From Nipponacmea schrenckii (taxonomy: Eukaryota > Mollusca > Gastropoda > Lottiidae), in contig CM060199.1 in NCBI GenBank assembly GCA_030562195.1, positions 23,084,338 to 23,148,337 on the forward strand: 64,000 nucleotides of DNA, written 5' to 3'. The position numbers and the translations under genes were made by a program. The notes below the pieces were generated by a model, which saw nothing but the letters and a program-made list of their open reading frames with translations, did no database searches and had not been told where the DNA came from. This document shows positions 54,244-64,000 of the stretch, piece by piece. Each line of letters opens with the position of its first letter. Position 1 is the stretch's first letter.

Positions 54244-55244
54244 ATTTTTAATATAGTAGATTTGATAAAAGAAATACAACAAAAGAATTTTATTACACGT
54301 ATAAATAAATTCAAAGGTTTATAATCAATACAACATTATCATAAATTATTATTAATTGTTTTCTCAAACGCGCATGATCGAAAAGCGTACTACTAGTACG
54401 GATCGTTAGTTACGAATATTGTTATTTGGTTGCTATTCATCTGCGCATGACAGGATATGTCAGTGGCGGATGTTGTTGTTCTATCCAACTGCGCATGATC
54501 GTAAAGCGTACTATCAGTACGGGTCCTTAGTTACCAACTATTGTTATGTTGTTACTGTATTATTGATTGTGACATGTGTGAATATTTGACGTAACCTGAA
54601 ACATAAAATGGAGAATTTATTATTAAATATTTTACACTCTCACCTTTCTAAACAGAATCTTACAACTGTTTTGAATAAGATTGATAAATATTTTCAAATC
54701 ACATTAGTTTTCAAAACGTTACCTCTTCAGAATTATTTTGAAACATTGTTTGATTTCTGAAACCATTCGTTTTAATTTTGCAATTGACAAGCTTATGAAA
54801 TTTTGATATTATTAAACTGTTAATATTAGATATAGATATTACATACCTGAATTGGATAATAATCAAATATAATTCCGTTAATCTCTTGTCCAAAGAATAT
54901 TACACCTAGAGTAAACAGAAACTTAACTGTACATTACCACGACTGGCTTCAAAATGAGTTGGCAAGTAACAGGTGTAAACTTTTACGACGCAGTTAATAA
55001 AGTTCGAGAATAATCAAGAATGTTAAAGAGAATATTGATTAAACAATTTTAATAATTTAGCAGACAAATTTAGTTAATAATATATCATGAAGTTTAAAGT
55101 GAATGTTTATTAAAGACATTTTTGGTGATGTATTTTATTGAAAAGGGGCAAATAGTAGTATATGAGCTTACAGATATCCGGTAGCTCGGAGCGGAGCGGA
55201 GCGAAGCGGAGGGGTGCCGGATATCTGTAAGCTCTATTACTACT
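54127..55244. repeat. Polinton long terminal inverted repeat (right)
   Basis: Reverse complement of 37761-38897, slightly diverged. Contains the paired GTACTNNTAGTAC repeats (54368-54535) and ends in a 91-bp fold-back palindrome (55154-55244) whose outer arm is CTTACAGATATCCGG paired with CCGGATATCTGTAAG, extended to the AGTAGTA/TACTACT ends. Confidence 0.9.
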
Positions 55245-55595
55245 GATGCCGATGCTAATATTGAAGAAGCCTGAATTCATGGTTTGTACTTAAACTTTGG
55301 AGATATCGAAGAATATTTATTAGTCACGTACAGCATGAATGATTTTAGAATTCCTCCATTTGACGGTTTACCATCGTAAGATAGTAGGACATGGTTACAA
55401 AAATTCCAAGCCTTGACTCAAGTTCAACGAATGCGAGATGATCAGGTTGGTCCAGCAATGTTATTATGCATGCAAGGCTCAGCAAATTTTGATAATGTGT
55501 CTCCTATTATTGGAAAAATTAGTGCTCATGGAGACATGGAAACTTTGACATTGAATTATACTGAGAGTAAACTTTTAGGAAACTTTGTTAATTAA
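55245..55595 (+). pseudogene. Ty3/gypsy gag remnant and protease leader
   Basis: ATG at 55335 gives MNDFRIPPFDGLPS, a stop, then DSRTWLQKFQALTQ in the same frame, a gag-like N-terminal pattern (FxG...WLxxF). After about 50 codons it jumps to sequence leading to the protease (PIIGKISAHGDMETL), so most of gag, including the nucleocapsid, is deleted. Everything 5' of 55245, including the 5' LTR, is replaced by the Polinton. Confidence 0.6.
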
Positions 55596-58500
55596 TAAGT
55601 ATTTGACTCAAGCATTGATTGATAGTGGTGCTGATTTTTGTGCAATTAATTCAAAAACTGTTTTAAATTTTGGGGTCAAGGTTCACAGGTTACCCCGTGA
55701 TTTGTTTATTACAACAGCAAGCAGTGAGAAAGTAAAAGTTGAAGGAAAAGTTGAACTATTCGTAGAGATTTCAAACCAGAGAGTTCTTGTGAATTTTTAT
55801 GTTGTGCCTAATTTAGCTCCTTCAATAATTTTAGGCTTAGATTTTTTGAATGCCAACAATGTTTCAATTACTTTTGGAGATAATACTGTGTCTATTAATC
55901 CTCATAGACAACTGACTTGTACTGAAGATATTATTGTACCACCTCAAACTCAAGTTGTTACTATTGCACGTTTACAAGGTGATAGTTTACCAAATGGTGT
56001 GTTAGGACTAGTATCTGAATCATATAATTTACATTCTACAGGACTTTTACCTGCAAAATCATTGTGTGAAGTGAAAAATAAAACGGTTTATCAAGGAATC
56101 ACAAACTTTAATAACGAATCAATAACTATTCCGAAAGGAACTGTGATTGGAAAATTTGTTGGACTTTCCAAGAAAGATAATGTGTGTAACTTTCCTAGTA
56201 CTGGTACACAAAGTAATGAATGTGAATCTGATCATACTAGTGAACATTCAGGTTTTCAAACTAACATTTCTGATGGCTTGCAATCTGATCAGGAAGGTGA
56301 AATTAAGAAACTCATTGATGAATATTCAGATATATTTGTTGGATCTGACAATAAACTTGGACATTGTGATATTTTGCAGCATAAAATTCATATTACTCCT
56401 GGTGTGCAACCTCAGAGACAAAGAGCTTACAAACTTGGTCCAAAACAAAAGCAAGTTATGGAAAATGTCATTGGTGATTTGCTTTCTCAAGGTGTCATTG
56501 AGGAATCGACAAGTCCTTGGGCAGCACCATGTCTTCTCATTGGAAAGAAATCTAACCCATCAGGAAATTCTAGTCCCAGTACTGCATATCGATTTGTAGT
56601 AGATTACCGCCGTCTTAATGAATGTACACTGCTTGACGCTCACCCTATGCCAACAACAGAGGATGCACTCGAGAGCTTAGGATCAGATAAACCTGCATAC
56701 TTTAGCACATTAGATTTCACCAGTTGTCAATTCATCCGGATTCTAAGCAGTATACTGCTTTCCGATGCCATCTTGGATTATACCAGTATCAACGTTTACC
56801 CATGGGATTAAAAAACTCCCCTGCTATCCAGCGTATGATGGAAGCCGTTCTATGTGGATTGTCCTGGAAAACTTGTCTAATATATCTTGATGATTGTATT
56901 GTCTTTAGCAAGGACTTTAAGTCACACTTAAAACATTTAAAAGAAGTGTTTGATAGACTTCGATCATCAAATTTGAAACTTCATCCTGGTAAATGCTACT
57001 TTGCTCATTCACAAATACATTACCTTGGTCATATTGTCAGTAGGAATGGAATTTCTCCAAACCCTGAAAAAGTTTCAGCTGTTTCAACGTATCCAACTCC
57101 AACTTGTTTGAAAGATTTGCGATCTTACCTTGGTTTAACTGGTTATTACCGGAAATGTATCAAAAACTATGCTTGTATTGCAGCTCCATTGTATGAACTT
57201 ACTAAGAAAGGTGTTAATTTTGAGTGGACTGAATCATGTGACCATGCCTTTAATGAACTTAAGACATTGCTTATCTCTGCACCTATCTTAGGATTTCCTG
57301 TTGCCAATAGTCCTTATATCATGTACACAGATGCCAGTTCATTTTCAATTGGTGCCGTCCTGTGTCAAATTCAAGATGATGGTGTAGAAAGAGTTATTTA
57401 ATACACTGGTCGCTCACTTTCTTCTGCTGAGAGAAACTATGGTATTACAGAGAAAGAATGTTTAGCCTTAGTTTTTGCTGTCAAGAAACTTGATAGTTAT
57501 TTAAGATACAACACATTTACTGCTGAGGTAGACCATGCTGCATTAAAATGGTTGTTGAAATTGAAAGAACCAGTAGGAAAATTTGCCATTCTGACATCTT
57601 ACACATATGATATAGTTTGTAGACCAGGACAATCTCACTCAAATGCTGATGGGGTCAGTCGTCGACAAGATAACAATGCAGAAAGTAACGAAGAATCATT
57701 ATTGGAAAATCTCCCTGATTATATTGTTCCGGAACCAGGTCAACAATCAGAACAATCTGACTCCAGTGTTCCAGTTAAATCTTTGAAGCTGCAGAAAATT
57801 GCTAGTTTACAATCAGATGTCATTCCACTTTCATCTGAAGTATCAACTTTATGGAATAAAGAAAATTTGGTGGAATTACAACAGAATGATGAATGGTACA
57901 AAGATATTGTAGTTTATTTGAGAGACAATGTATTGCCAGTAGAAGAATCGAAGAGAAAACAAGTATTAAGTCTTTATTCTGATTATTTTATTTCTACTGA
58001 CATTCTGTTTCATGTTTTTGCTACTAAGGGCAAAGGTCATCGTGAAAATAGGCTTACTGTTCAAATTGCTGTTCCAAAGTTACTTGAAACTGTTTTAAAA
58101 CATTGTCATGATGAACCTTTATCTGGAGGTCATTTCGGAATTCATAGAACTTAAGCTAAGACAAAAATTAAATTTCATTGGCCTAAGATGTACACTGATA
58201 TTAATAACTGAGTCAAAAGTTGCATTGTTTGTTGTCAAAGGAAACCTCCATCTAAGCCTACTAAAACTTTTATTATACCTATATCTTTAGCTAGTGAACC
58301 ATTAAGTACCGATATTTTAGGTCCTTTACCTAAGTGTGATAATGGTAACATGTATGTTATTGTATTTATTGATTATCTTTCAAAATATGATGAATTAGTT
58401 CCAGTGTCTGACATTAAAGCAACTACTGTCGCAAATGCATTCATGGAGCATGTTATATGTCGTCATGGAATTCCACAATATTTGCATTCTGATCGTGGAA

Positions 58501-59591
58501 CAAATTATTTAAGTGTTATTGTTAAAGAAACATGTAAAATTCTTGATATTAAGAAGACATTTACTACAAGCTACCATCCTGCTTGCAATGGTCAAAGTGA
58601 GAGGATGATGTCAGTTATTGCTGCCTCGTTATCAAATTTTTTAGATGATAGTCATAGCAATTGGAACAAGTTTATTCCATACATTCAATTTTCATATAAC
58701 ACATCGCCTTGCTTAGATAGTACAGAATACACACCATTCTTTTTGATTCATGGTCGTCACCCTAGAACATTGTTAGACGTTGCACTACCATCAGTTGAAA
58801 TTCCTAAGAATGCTGCTTCTTATGTCATGGAATTGCTTGAAGGTGTCGAAGTGTCACGAAAAGTTGCACAACAAAATTTGCAAGAGCGCAAAACTTCTAT
58901 GCAAGAAAAATCAAAACTTAGAGCTCATGAACCTACATTTAATGTTGGTGACACTGTATTTTTGTATCGCCCTGTGTTAGCATCAGGTCAAACTAAGAAA
59001 TTACTTCGCCCCTGGTCAGGTCCTTATTATATTGTTGAAAAATTTTCAAATATTCATGTAAAATTGAGAAACAAATCTGATGGGAAACTTATTTCAAATA
59101 TTGTTAATGTAAATAGACTTAAACATGGACTATTGAGAAATTATGAACCTGATGATCCTACCCCTCCACCAAAGGAAGAAACTTTAGAACCTGTAATTTT
59201 AGAAAGTGATGACATTGTTGATAATATCCCTGCTATTGAGAAAGATTCACAAAGTGATAATGTTCATAATAGTGATAGTGAAAATGTGAGACCTAATAAT
59301 AATGGTCTAAAGCCTAGTGAAAAGTTAAAAGGCTCAAAATCTCATTCTAAGAATGTGAAATCAAAATCAAAGTGTATGTCTAATTCACAAAATAAGGAAT
59401 ACGTAGTGGAGAAAATTCTTAAGAAAAAATATTGTGATGGATGTTGGAACTATCGAGTTAAATGGCTTAACTACCTTCACAAGGACAATTCTTGGGTGAA
59501 ATTTTGCGATTTGAATTTAGCTTGCCAAAATTTAGTGAAGGACACTCATGCCAAAATTTCTACAGATCATAGGAGTGAGAGAAAACAATAG
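55585..59591 (+). pseudogene. Ty3/gypsy pol (protease, RT, RNase H, integrase, chromodomain), few breaks
   Basis: Aspartic protease ALIDSGADFCAI (55609-55645). RT: TSPWAAPCLLIGKK, YRFVVDYRRLNE, YFSTLDFTS, a frameshift near 56730, then LYQYQRLPMGLKNSP and IYLDDCIVFS. RNase H: YIMYTDASSFSIGAVL, and after TAA (57399-57401) RNYGITEKECLALVFA. Integrase: His/Cys zinc finger broken by TAA (58152-58154) and a TGA near 58209, then core DILGPLPKCDNG, YLHSDRGTNYLS and GQSERMMSVIA. The C-terminus is a chromodomain (EYVVEKILKKKYCDGCWNYR, then VKWLNYLHKDNSW), marking a chromovirus. All parts after 56730 share one frame with only three stops, so the copy is fairly young. Confidence 0.92.
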
Positions 59592-60411
59592 ATCTGATAG
59601 GACAGTAAAAATATTACTTGCCTTTTGTGTGTTAAATTTTAAAATTTTAAATCTTGTGTTTAATTATCTTTGTTATTTTGAATACATTATGATTATTGTA
59701 TTAGCTTTAAGATGAGGTTATATAGAATTTGTCATGCCTATACATAGTTGAAGATATCCTTTTAACATAGATTGGATAAGAAAGCTTATCTCATAGTTTC
59801 TATGGGGTTTAACTATTGAATTTTTACTAAACATGTGAGTAAAATTGACAATTTATGATCATATTGCTAAGCTTTTGCATATCTAATCACAACTTTATAG
59901 TATAGAATTTGTGTGTTTTTATGTCTATTATAGGTAGAATATTAGTATTAATAATTTCATTCTAGTTTAGGTAGAGTATAAGTGATATAGGTTGTATTAT
60001 GATTAGTATTTTATAATGTGTCAGATTAAGGTATAGCCTATTAGCACAAGAAATATTACAATCAGGCCTTATCCAGAATTAGGACTCGAGAGTTGACTTT
60101 ATTATTTTATTTCTGGAGTAATAACCCAAGAAACTTAGGGAGAATATGGGTATTATACAATTTATATGTACGACTTTTCCCCACTTTACCCTATGTTTAG
60201 TTAGTTAGGTCACATGATCAAAGGTTATGACCTGATTTTTGGCGGGAATTTACCCCGTGCACTTGTATTAATGCTGAACGCCAAGAAGGAGGAATAAAGT
60301 TTAATGGCTATTCATTTCATTCTTCGATTGATCCCAACCCCCCGGTGTATAGTCTCACAGATTATACGCCACACTACGTAAATCCCGCAACTAATGTAGA
60401 ACTTTTTCAGA
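59592..60411 (+). other. Gypsy 3' region, probable LTR (limits unresolved)
   Basis: Non-coding, AT-rich, with AATAAA at about 60292 and a C-rich stretch near 60340. A 3' LTR is expected here, but without the 5' LTR for comparison I cannot place it. The last bases form the splice acceptor of the next feature (CTTTTTCAG, AG at 60410-60411). Confidence 0.45.
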
Positions 60412-61520
60412 TATGCTGTACACCAAATTTGACGAGAAAATTAAAACCCAACTGAAAACTATAAATGGAACAATGAAAATTCATCAGGTGCGTTTCATTT
60501 TTATATAAAAAAAAAGTATTTTTCGTGCTAGCAATATTACAGAATTAAATCGCAAAAGAGATCTGGGATTATCTTTGCATGCAGCTTACCAAATATCAGT
60601 ATTTTTCTACGATAAACGATTGTCAATAGATTTGAAGCTTTGAAAATATGATGTGAATCTGGAATCTAACGGAATAGCTCCTTTTATGTATTTTAAAGGA
60701 AACGGCACATCCTATACCGTACTAACATCATGTTGTCAAATTTTCAATGAAACATTCTTTTTCTTACACCTTATCTATATACTTATATACCTACTTAAAA
60801 CATTTATTACTTTTCTAGTTGATTTTTGACTCAGTTTTCACTGGAACCGTCAAGTATCGGGAGATAAGCTGCTTTTGTCAGGGGAGTAAATTTACATGTG
60901 AATGCTACAATCTTCAAACAGTAACTATTTTAAATACAGGTTTGTCCATTGAAGAGTTTATTTTGTGTTTGCCGACAAAAAGTACAAAGAAATCAGTGTT
61001 ATAGTATATTCACAGGAAAAAATCTTATAGCTAGCTAGTGTCGCTCGGAGTGTCAGGTCATGCCCATCCTTCTGAAATTTCTGATAGCATAATATTAATC
61101 ACAATCCGGTCTAGATATAGTGTACATATTGTGTGGGTTATAATAATACATTTTATATTATAGTTGATGAGGATGATACATATAATGAAACAGGAAATGT
61201 AGAGGGTCGAGGTGTAGAGGGTCGAAGTTTTATTCAGCCAATACAACCTGACGACGATCTGCTGGATAAATGGTGTATGGTTGTTTATGATGGTTTGCCG
61301 TACCCCGGAAAAATTGTGGATTATGATGCCGATTCTGTAGAAATAGACTGCATGAGTAGAGTGGGAGTAAATAGGTTCTTTGGCCATCTTTCAAAGATAT
61401 TATTTGGTACGAGTACGATACTGTACTGACACTCATACCGCCACCTACAAATGTGACCGCAAGGCATCTACAAGTAGATAAGCATTATTGGGAAGCTGTA
61501 TGCAAACACATGGATTTATA
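60412..61520 (+). pseudogene. Three phase-consistent exons of an unnamed animal gene family (C-terminal part)
   Basis: Exon 60412-60487 (MLYTKFDEKIKTQLKTINGT; donor CAG/GTGCGT), exon 60819-60939 (acceptor TTTTCTAG; TGTVKYREISCFCQGSKF, then TCECYN; donor ACAG/GTTTGT) and exon 61164-61520 (acceptor ATTATAG; VDEDDTYNE, LLDKWCMVVYDGLPYPGKIV, CMSRVGVNRFF). Splice phases agree at both junctions. A missing base near 61378 shifts the frame; the other frame continues with KDIIWYEYDTVLTLIPPPTN and ends at 61520. The CFC/CECY cluster plus WCxVxYDxxxYPG and NRFFWP blocks recur in unnamed, repetitive proteins of fishes, corals and molluscs, probably transposon-derived. I know no function. Confidence 0.6.
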
Positions 61521-61839
61521 ATTGTTTTGTCATTTTATAGTAAGATTTGATTTCTAAGGAAGCTTCTTAAGAATTTAAATAAGATAAACGGTTCATACGT
61601 ATTCAATTTCGTTGATCTTTTTTTTAATTTTTAATCCTCTATTGTTTTGCATGTTTCATATGTCAAATACCTATTCCATCACTGGATTCAGTTTTATATA
61701 TTATTTTATCATTAAACACGTAAACTCTATCATTCATTTTGTTTCATTTGTCATCTCCGTTACTTGTTGTCATCTCCGTTACATAATATCATCTCCATCA
61801 CGCAACGAGTTTGTAAAAATTATGTACTGATGCCTTTAG
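61521..61839. other. Spacer or intron, no coding signal
   Basis: AT-rich with a short repeat (GTCATCTCCGTTAC, about 61750-61785). Ends in an acceptor-like CCTTTAG at 61833-61839. Confidence 0.45.
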
Positions 61840-62196
61840 GAATTGAAAAAAACATTTTACCCTTCAATAGTAGTTGATATTCTTAATTTTCTCAAAAACA
61901 AATATGACAATATCACATTGATAAATGTATTTAGTGATGGTAACAGTTCACAATTCAAGCAAAGATATCTTTTTTCAAAATCATCTGTTAGTATCAGAAA
62001 CTTCATTTTCTTTACTTGTAAAAGTAAGGCATTTCACTTCTTTCATAGCCATGACAAAATGACGAAAGCAGAAGTTGACGTCATTGATAGGGAGTTAAGG
62101 CGACAAGCGCGTAGTAAAATTACGTCACGTCTGGAAATAGGCAAGGGTCGCAAATTAATTTTCTTGATTTTGACATACCAAATGAAATTACTATAA
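61840..62196 (+). pseudogene. Related fragment of the same unnamed family (central domain)
   Basis: An open stretch from a candidate acceptor at 61839: TFYPSIVVDILNFLKNKYDN, then ITLINVFSDGNSSQFKQRYL. The FSDGxSSQFKxRY block is the most conserved part of the family seen at 60.4-61.5 kb, where it would normally precede the CFC and NRFF blocks. Its position downstream means a second, tandem or rearranged copy. Resemblance fades after about 61980 (KSKAFHFFHSHDKM may be a shifted version of the next block). Confidence 0.5.
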
Positions 62197-62637
62197 ATTA
62201 TAAGTTAAACATGCTAAAATGTTAGTAAATCAAACAATTCCGTTGAGACACAAATATTTGATGAATTGAAAATGTCTAATACAATCATATTTGTCACGTT
62301 TGATGAGTGTTTCTGTCATGAAGCGTGGTGTATTTAAATGCACGAAGATACCAATCGAGGGAAGACTCGAGCTTACAGTTGATGTTTCACAAAGACTTAC
62401 AATCATCCAAAACTAGGAGTCTATTTTGACTTAAGATGATTCGTGAAACATATTTTAGCGTGATTGCTAATATACATGTAGATGACAAATAAAATCAATT
62501 TTAAGTTAGGCCTAGGATTCTATCCTTACCTTATAAAATTGTTGTGTTTTTCAAAGCGATTTGAAGACGAATAAATGAGTTAAAATCAATCAAGACAGCC
62601 GTCTGCATATTTTATCTTACAATCAACAACCAACAAC
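62197..62637. other. No recognisable gene
   Basis: AT-rich; a weak inverted pair (CACAAAGACTTACAATCATC against AAGATGATTCGTGAAACAT) near 62390-62450. Nothing else seen. Confidence 0.45.
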
Positions 62638-63130
62638 ATGGCAGCCTATTTTATCGCCCTCCAGCATAGAAGATTGTTTAGGAGAGAAAAGGTGTTAAGA
62701 GATAAAAAAAAAAATCCCTTAGATAATTCCATTGGAGATGAGATAAGGGACAAGTACTTCATTCATTCAACAAGAAGAACCAGTGAATTGCCAACTTAGC
62801 TGCAGATTCTAGTGAATCTAATGTTTTTTGATAAATTAATAAAAGACCTAAACCTTACTTTTTGGAACATTCAACTTGTTCAGAAGGATACTATTTAAAA
62901 AACTATATACGGTATATAATACATGTAGTTCTTTTAACTGTATCTGTTTTAGTTTAAAACTTATTCTTAGGTTTACTCTAGGAATACTGCTAGGTGATTT
63001 AGTCTAAACCAATAGGCCATATCTGTTTACAACGATCTTGGGGCCTCATGGAAAAAAGGAAGAAAGATACAATGCTGCTAGAGTCAGGATAGAACAATAT
63101 TTGAGAATATTAAAGAGTAGATTTGGGTGA
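62638..63130 (+). pseudogene. Harbinger (HARBI1-like) transposase scraps
   Basis: ATG at 62638 gives MAAYFIALQHRRLFRREKVL, then RDKKKNPLDNSIGDEI, the typical N-terminus of HARBI1-like proteins (RVFRDRxNPLDxxSDEEI), ending at a stop at 62799. At 63062-63130 another frame reads ERYNAARVRIEQYLRILKSR, matching the block around the catalytic Glu (ERYNxAHxRTRxxIERxFGxLKSRF), but the Glu itself appears lost. The DDE core between them is missing. This is a different lineage from the THAP-DDE_4 gene at 5.5-9.0 kb. Confidence 0.65.
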
Positions 63131-64000
63131 GTTCGCAATTTTGTGGGTCGATGGAAAGAGAGGATAAAAAAGAGTCATACTTTGCTAAATATCGTCAGTA
63201 TCTTGTCTTTGAATATACACATTGCACACATTTTTGCAAGCAATTTCCTCAGTAGGCAATAAATAAATCTGTTATGGGCGAGTTTTTTATTAGTGAAACC
63301 AAGGGTCTGATTTCTAAACACTTCATTGGGATACATTTAACACAATTTCTTTACAGCACACATATTCATTTTTGAAAAAAATCCTAAATATCCAGACACT
63401 TTTGTTTTTTGTATTTTTTCAGATTGCTAATCACACATATATTTTTTACCGTTCAATTACCAAAAATACTTTCTCTCTTATAATGGTTTTTTTCTAAATA
63501 TATTTCATTCAGTTTTTATTTCTTTTGATAATTTAGGAGGAAATAGACCTGATTTAAAGAAATAGCATAGATTTAGACACTTATAAAATAAATTCCATGG
63601 CATACAGGTCGAAATAATTTAGAAAGGTTTCGTGTAACGTACGCAACAAAATACATGATTTTTTTTTCATATTATATGACATATTGATTTTAAATTAAAA
63701 ACCATTCATATTATAAGCTAGTTGTTGTTATGCATCACTCTTAATTCATTCATTTCAGTACATTTATATTTTTATTTAAAATAATCAATTTTTAAAAATG
63801 TAACGTACGTTACATTTATCATATTTTATCCCTACTGGGTTGTGCTTATTTGGCTATATCTTCCTTTCAAAGTCAAGTAAAAGGACATATCAAGACAAGA
63901 ACATTACTTTCTTAATCTAATAAATTATAATTTATATAAAGATTTTGTAATGTTAACGTTCATCTAAGATTTGTGCACTTAATAGCACGCTCAATTAAAA
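63131..64000. other. No recognisable gene
   Basis: AT-rich to the window end. A short palindrome TGTAACGTACGTTACAT lies near 63800, with a related TGTAACGTACGC near 63634. No coding resemblance. Confidence 0.5.

Larger units (their letters stand above)
44544..55244 (+). mobile_element. Polinton/Maverick (adintovirus-like) element, copy 2, both ends present
   Basis: 10.7 kb from AGTAGTAATAG (44544) to its inverted partner CTATTACTACT (55244). Plus-strand genes: PLA2, integrase, protease, fibre-like, polymerase. Minus-strand genes: small virion protein, major capsid, pX-like, packaging ATPase, two unknown, minor capsid. The two sets converge at about 49762. This gene content defines Polintons that could form virions. 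Most genes have stops or slips. The left end has only the outer 90 bp of the 1.1-kb terminal repeat. Flanks (CACCAA and GATGCC) do not form a target duplication, so the ends were rearranged after insertion or misassembled. Confidence 0.92.

Overview
The window is animal nuclear DNA, most likely from a mollusc. Reasons: low GC, spliced gene fragments, and several tandem-cored dispersed elements resembling the 'pearl' family of bivalves. It is almost entirely transposable-element sequence. The only recognised piece of an ordinary host gene is a terminal exon, probably of CFAP36, at 36.25-36.54 kb on the minus strand. There are two 500-N scaffold gaps, and at least two places where the assembled consensus looks unreliable.

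Layout. 0.2-3.4 kb: a pearl-like element and a decayed piggyBac. 4.1-5.4 kb: the 3' end of a Ty3/gypsy element with a KCTD-type BTB fragment between integrase and polypurine tract. 5.5-9.0 kb: a decayed THAP-DDE_4 (Harbinger-related) transposase gene whose intron received a pogo element. 10.2-16.0 kb: pearl-like elements and a large inverted duplication whose loop holds a SAP-domain first exon. 16.1-32.0 kb: nested insertions. A DIRS-like retrotransposon was hit by a pearl-like element; that was hit by a LINE with a perfect 12-bp target-site duplication; the LINE was hit by a piggyBac whose transposase has one nonsense codon. A separate TA-flanked element also sits in the DIRS. 32-36 kb: AT-rich DNA, a 236-bp tandem array and another pearl-like copy.

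37.8-55.2 kb holds two copies of one Polinton/Maverick (adintovirus-like) element. The first is cut by a scaffold gap; the second has both ends (44,544-55,244). The plus strand carries a parvovirus-type phospholipase A2 domain, DDE integrase, adenain-like cysteine protease, a long coiled-coil fibre-like protein and a truncated protein-primed DNA polymerase. The convergent minus strand carries a small virion protein, major capsid protein, pX-like membrane protein, packaging ATPase, two small unknown proteins and a minor capsid (penton-like) protein. Both copies share the same lesions and neither can be autonomous. The extreme termini are fold-back palindromes.

55.2-59.6 kb is a chromodomain Ty3/gypsy pol with most of gag missing. 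60.4-62.2 kb contains phase-consistent exons of an animal gene family I cannot name, and 62.6-63.1 kb has Harbinger (HARBI1-like) scraps. The strongest material for follow-up is the Polinton architecture (terminal hairpins, PLA2-integrase continuity, fibre-like protein), the covarying tail hairpins of the pearl-like elements, and the nested insertion series, which gives an insertion chronology and an inferred empty site.
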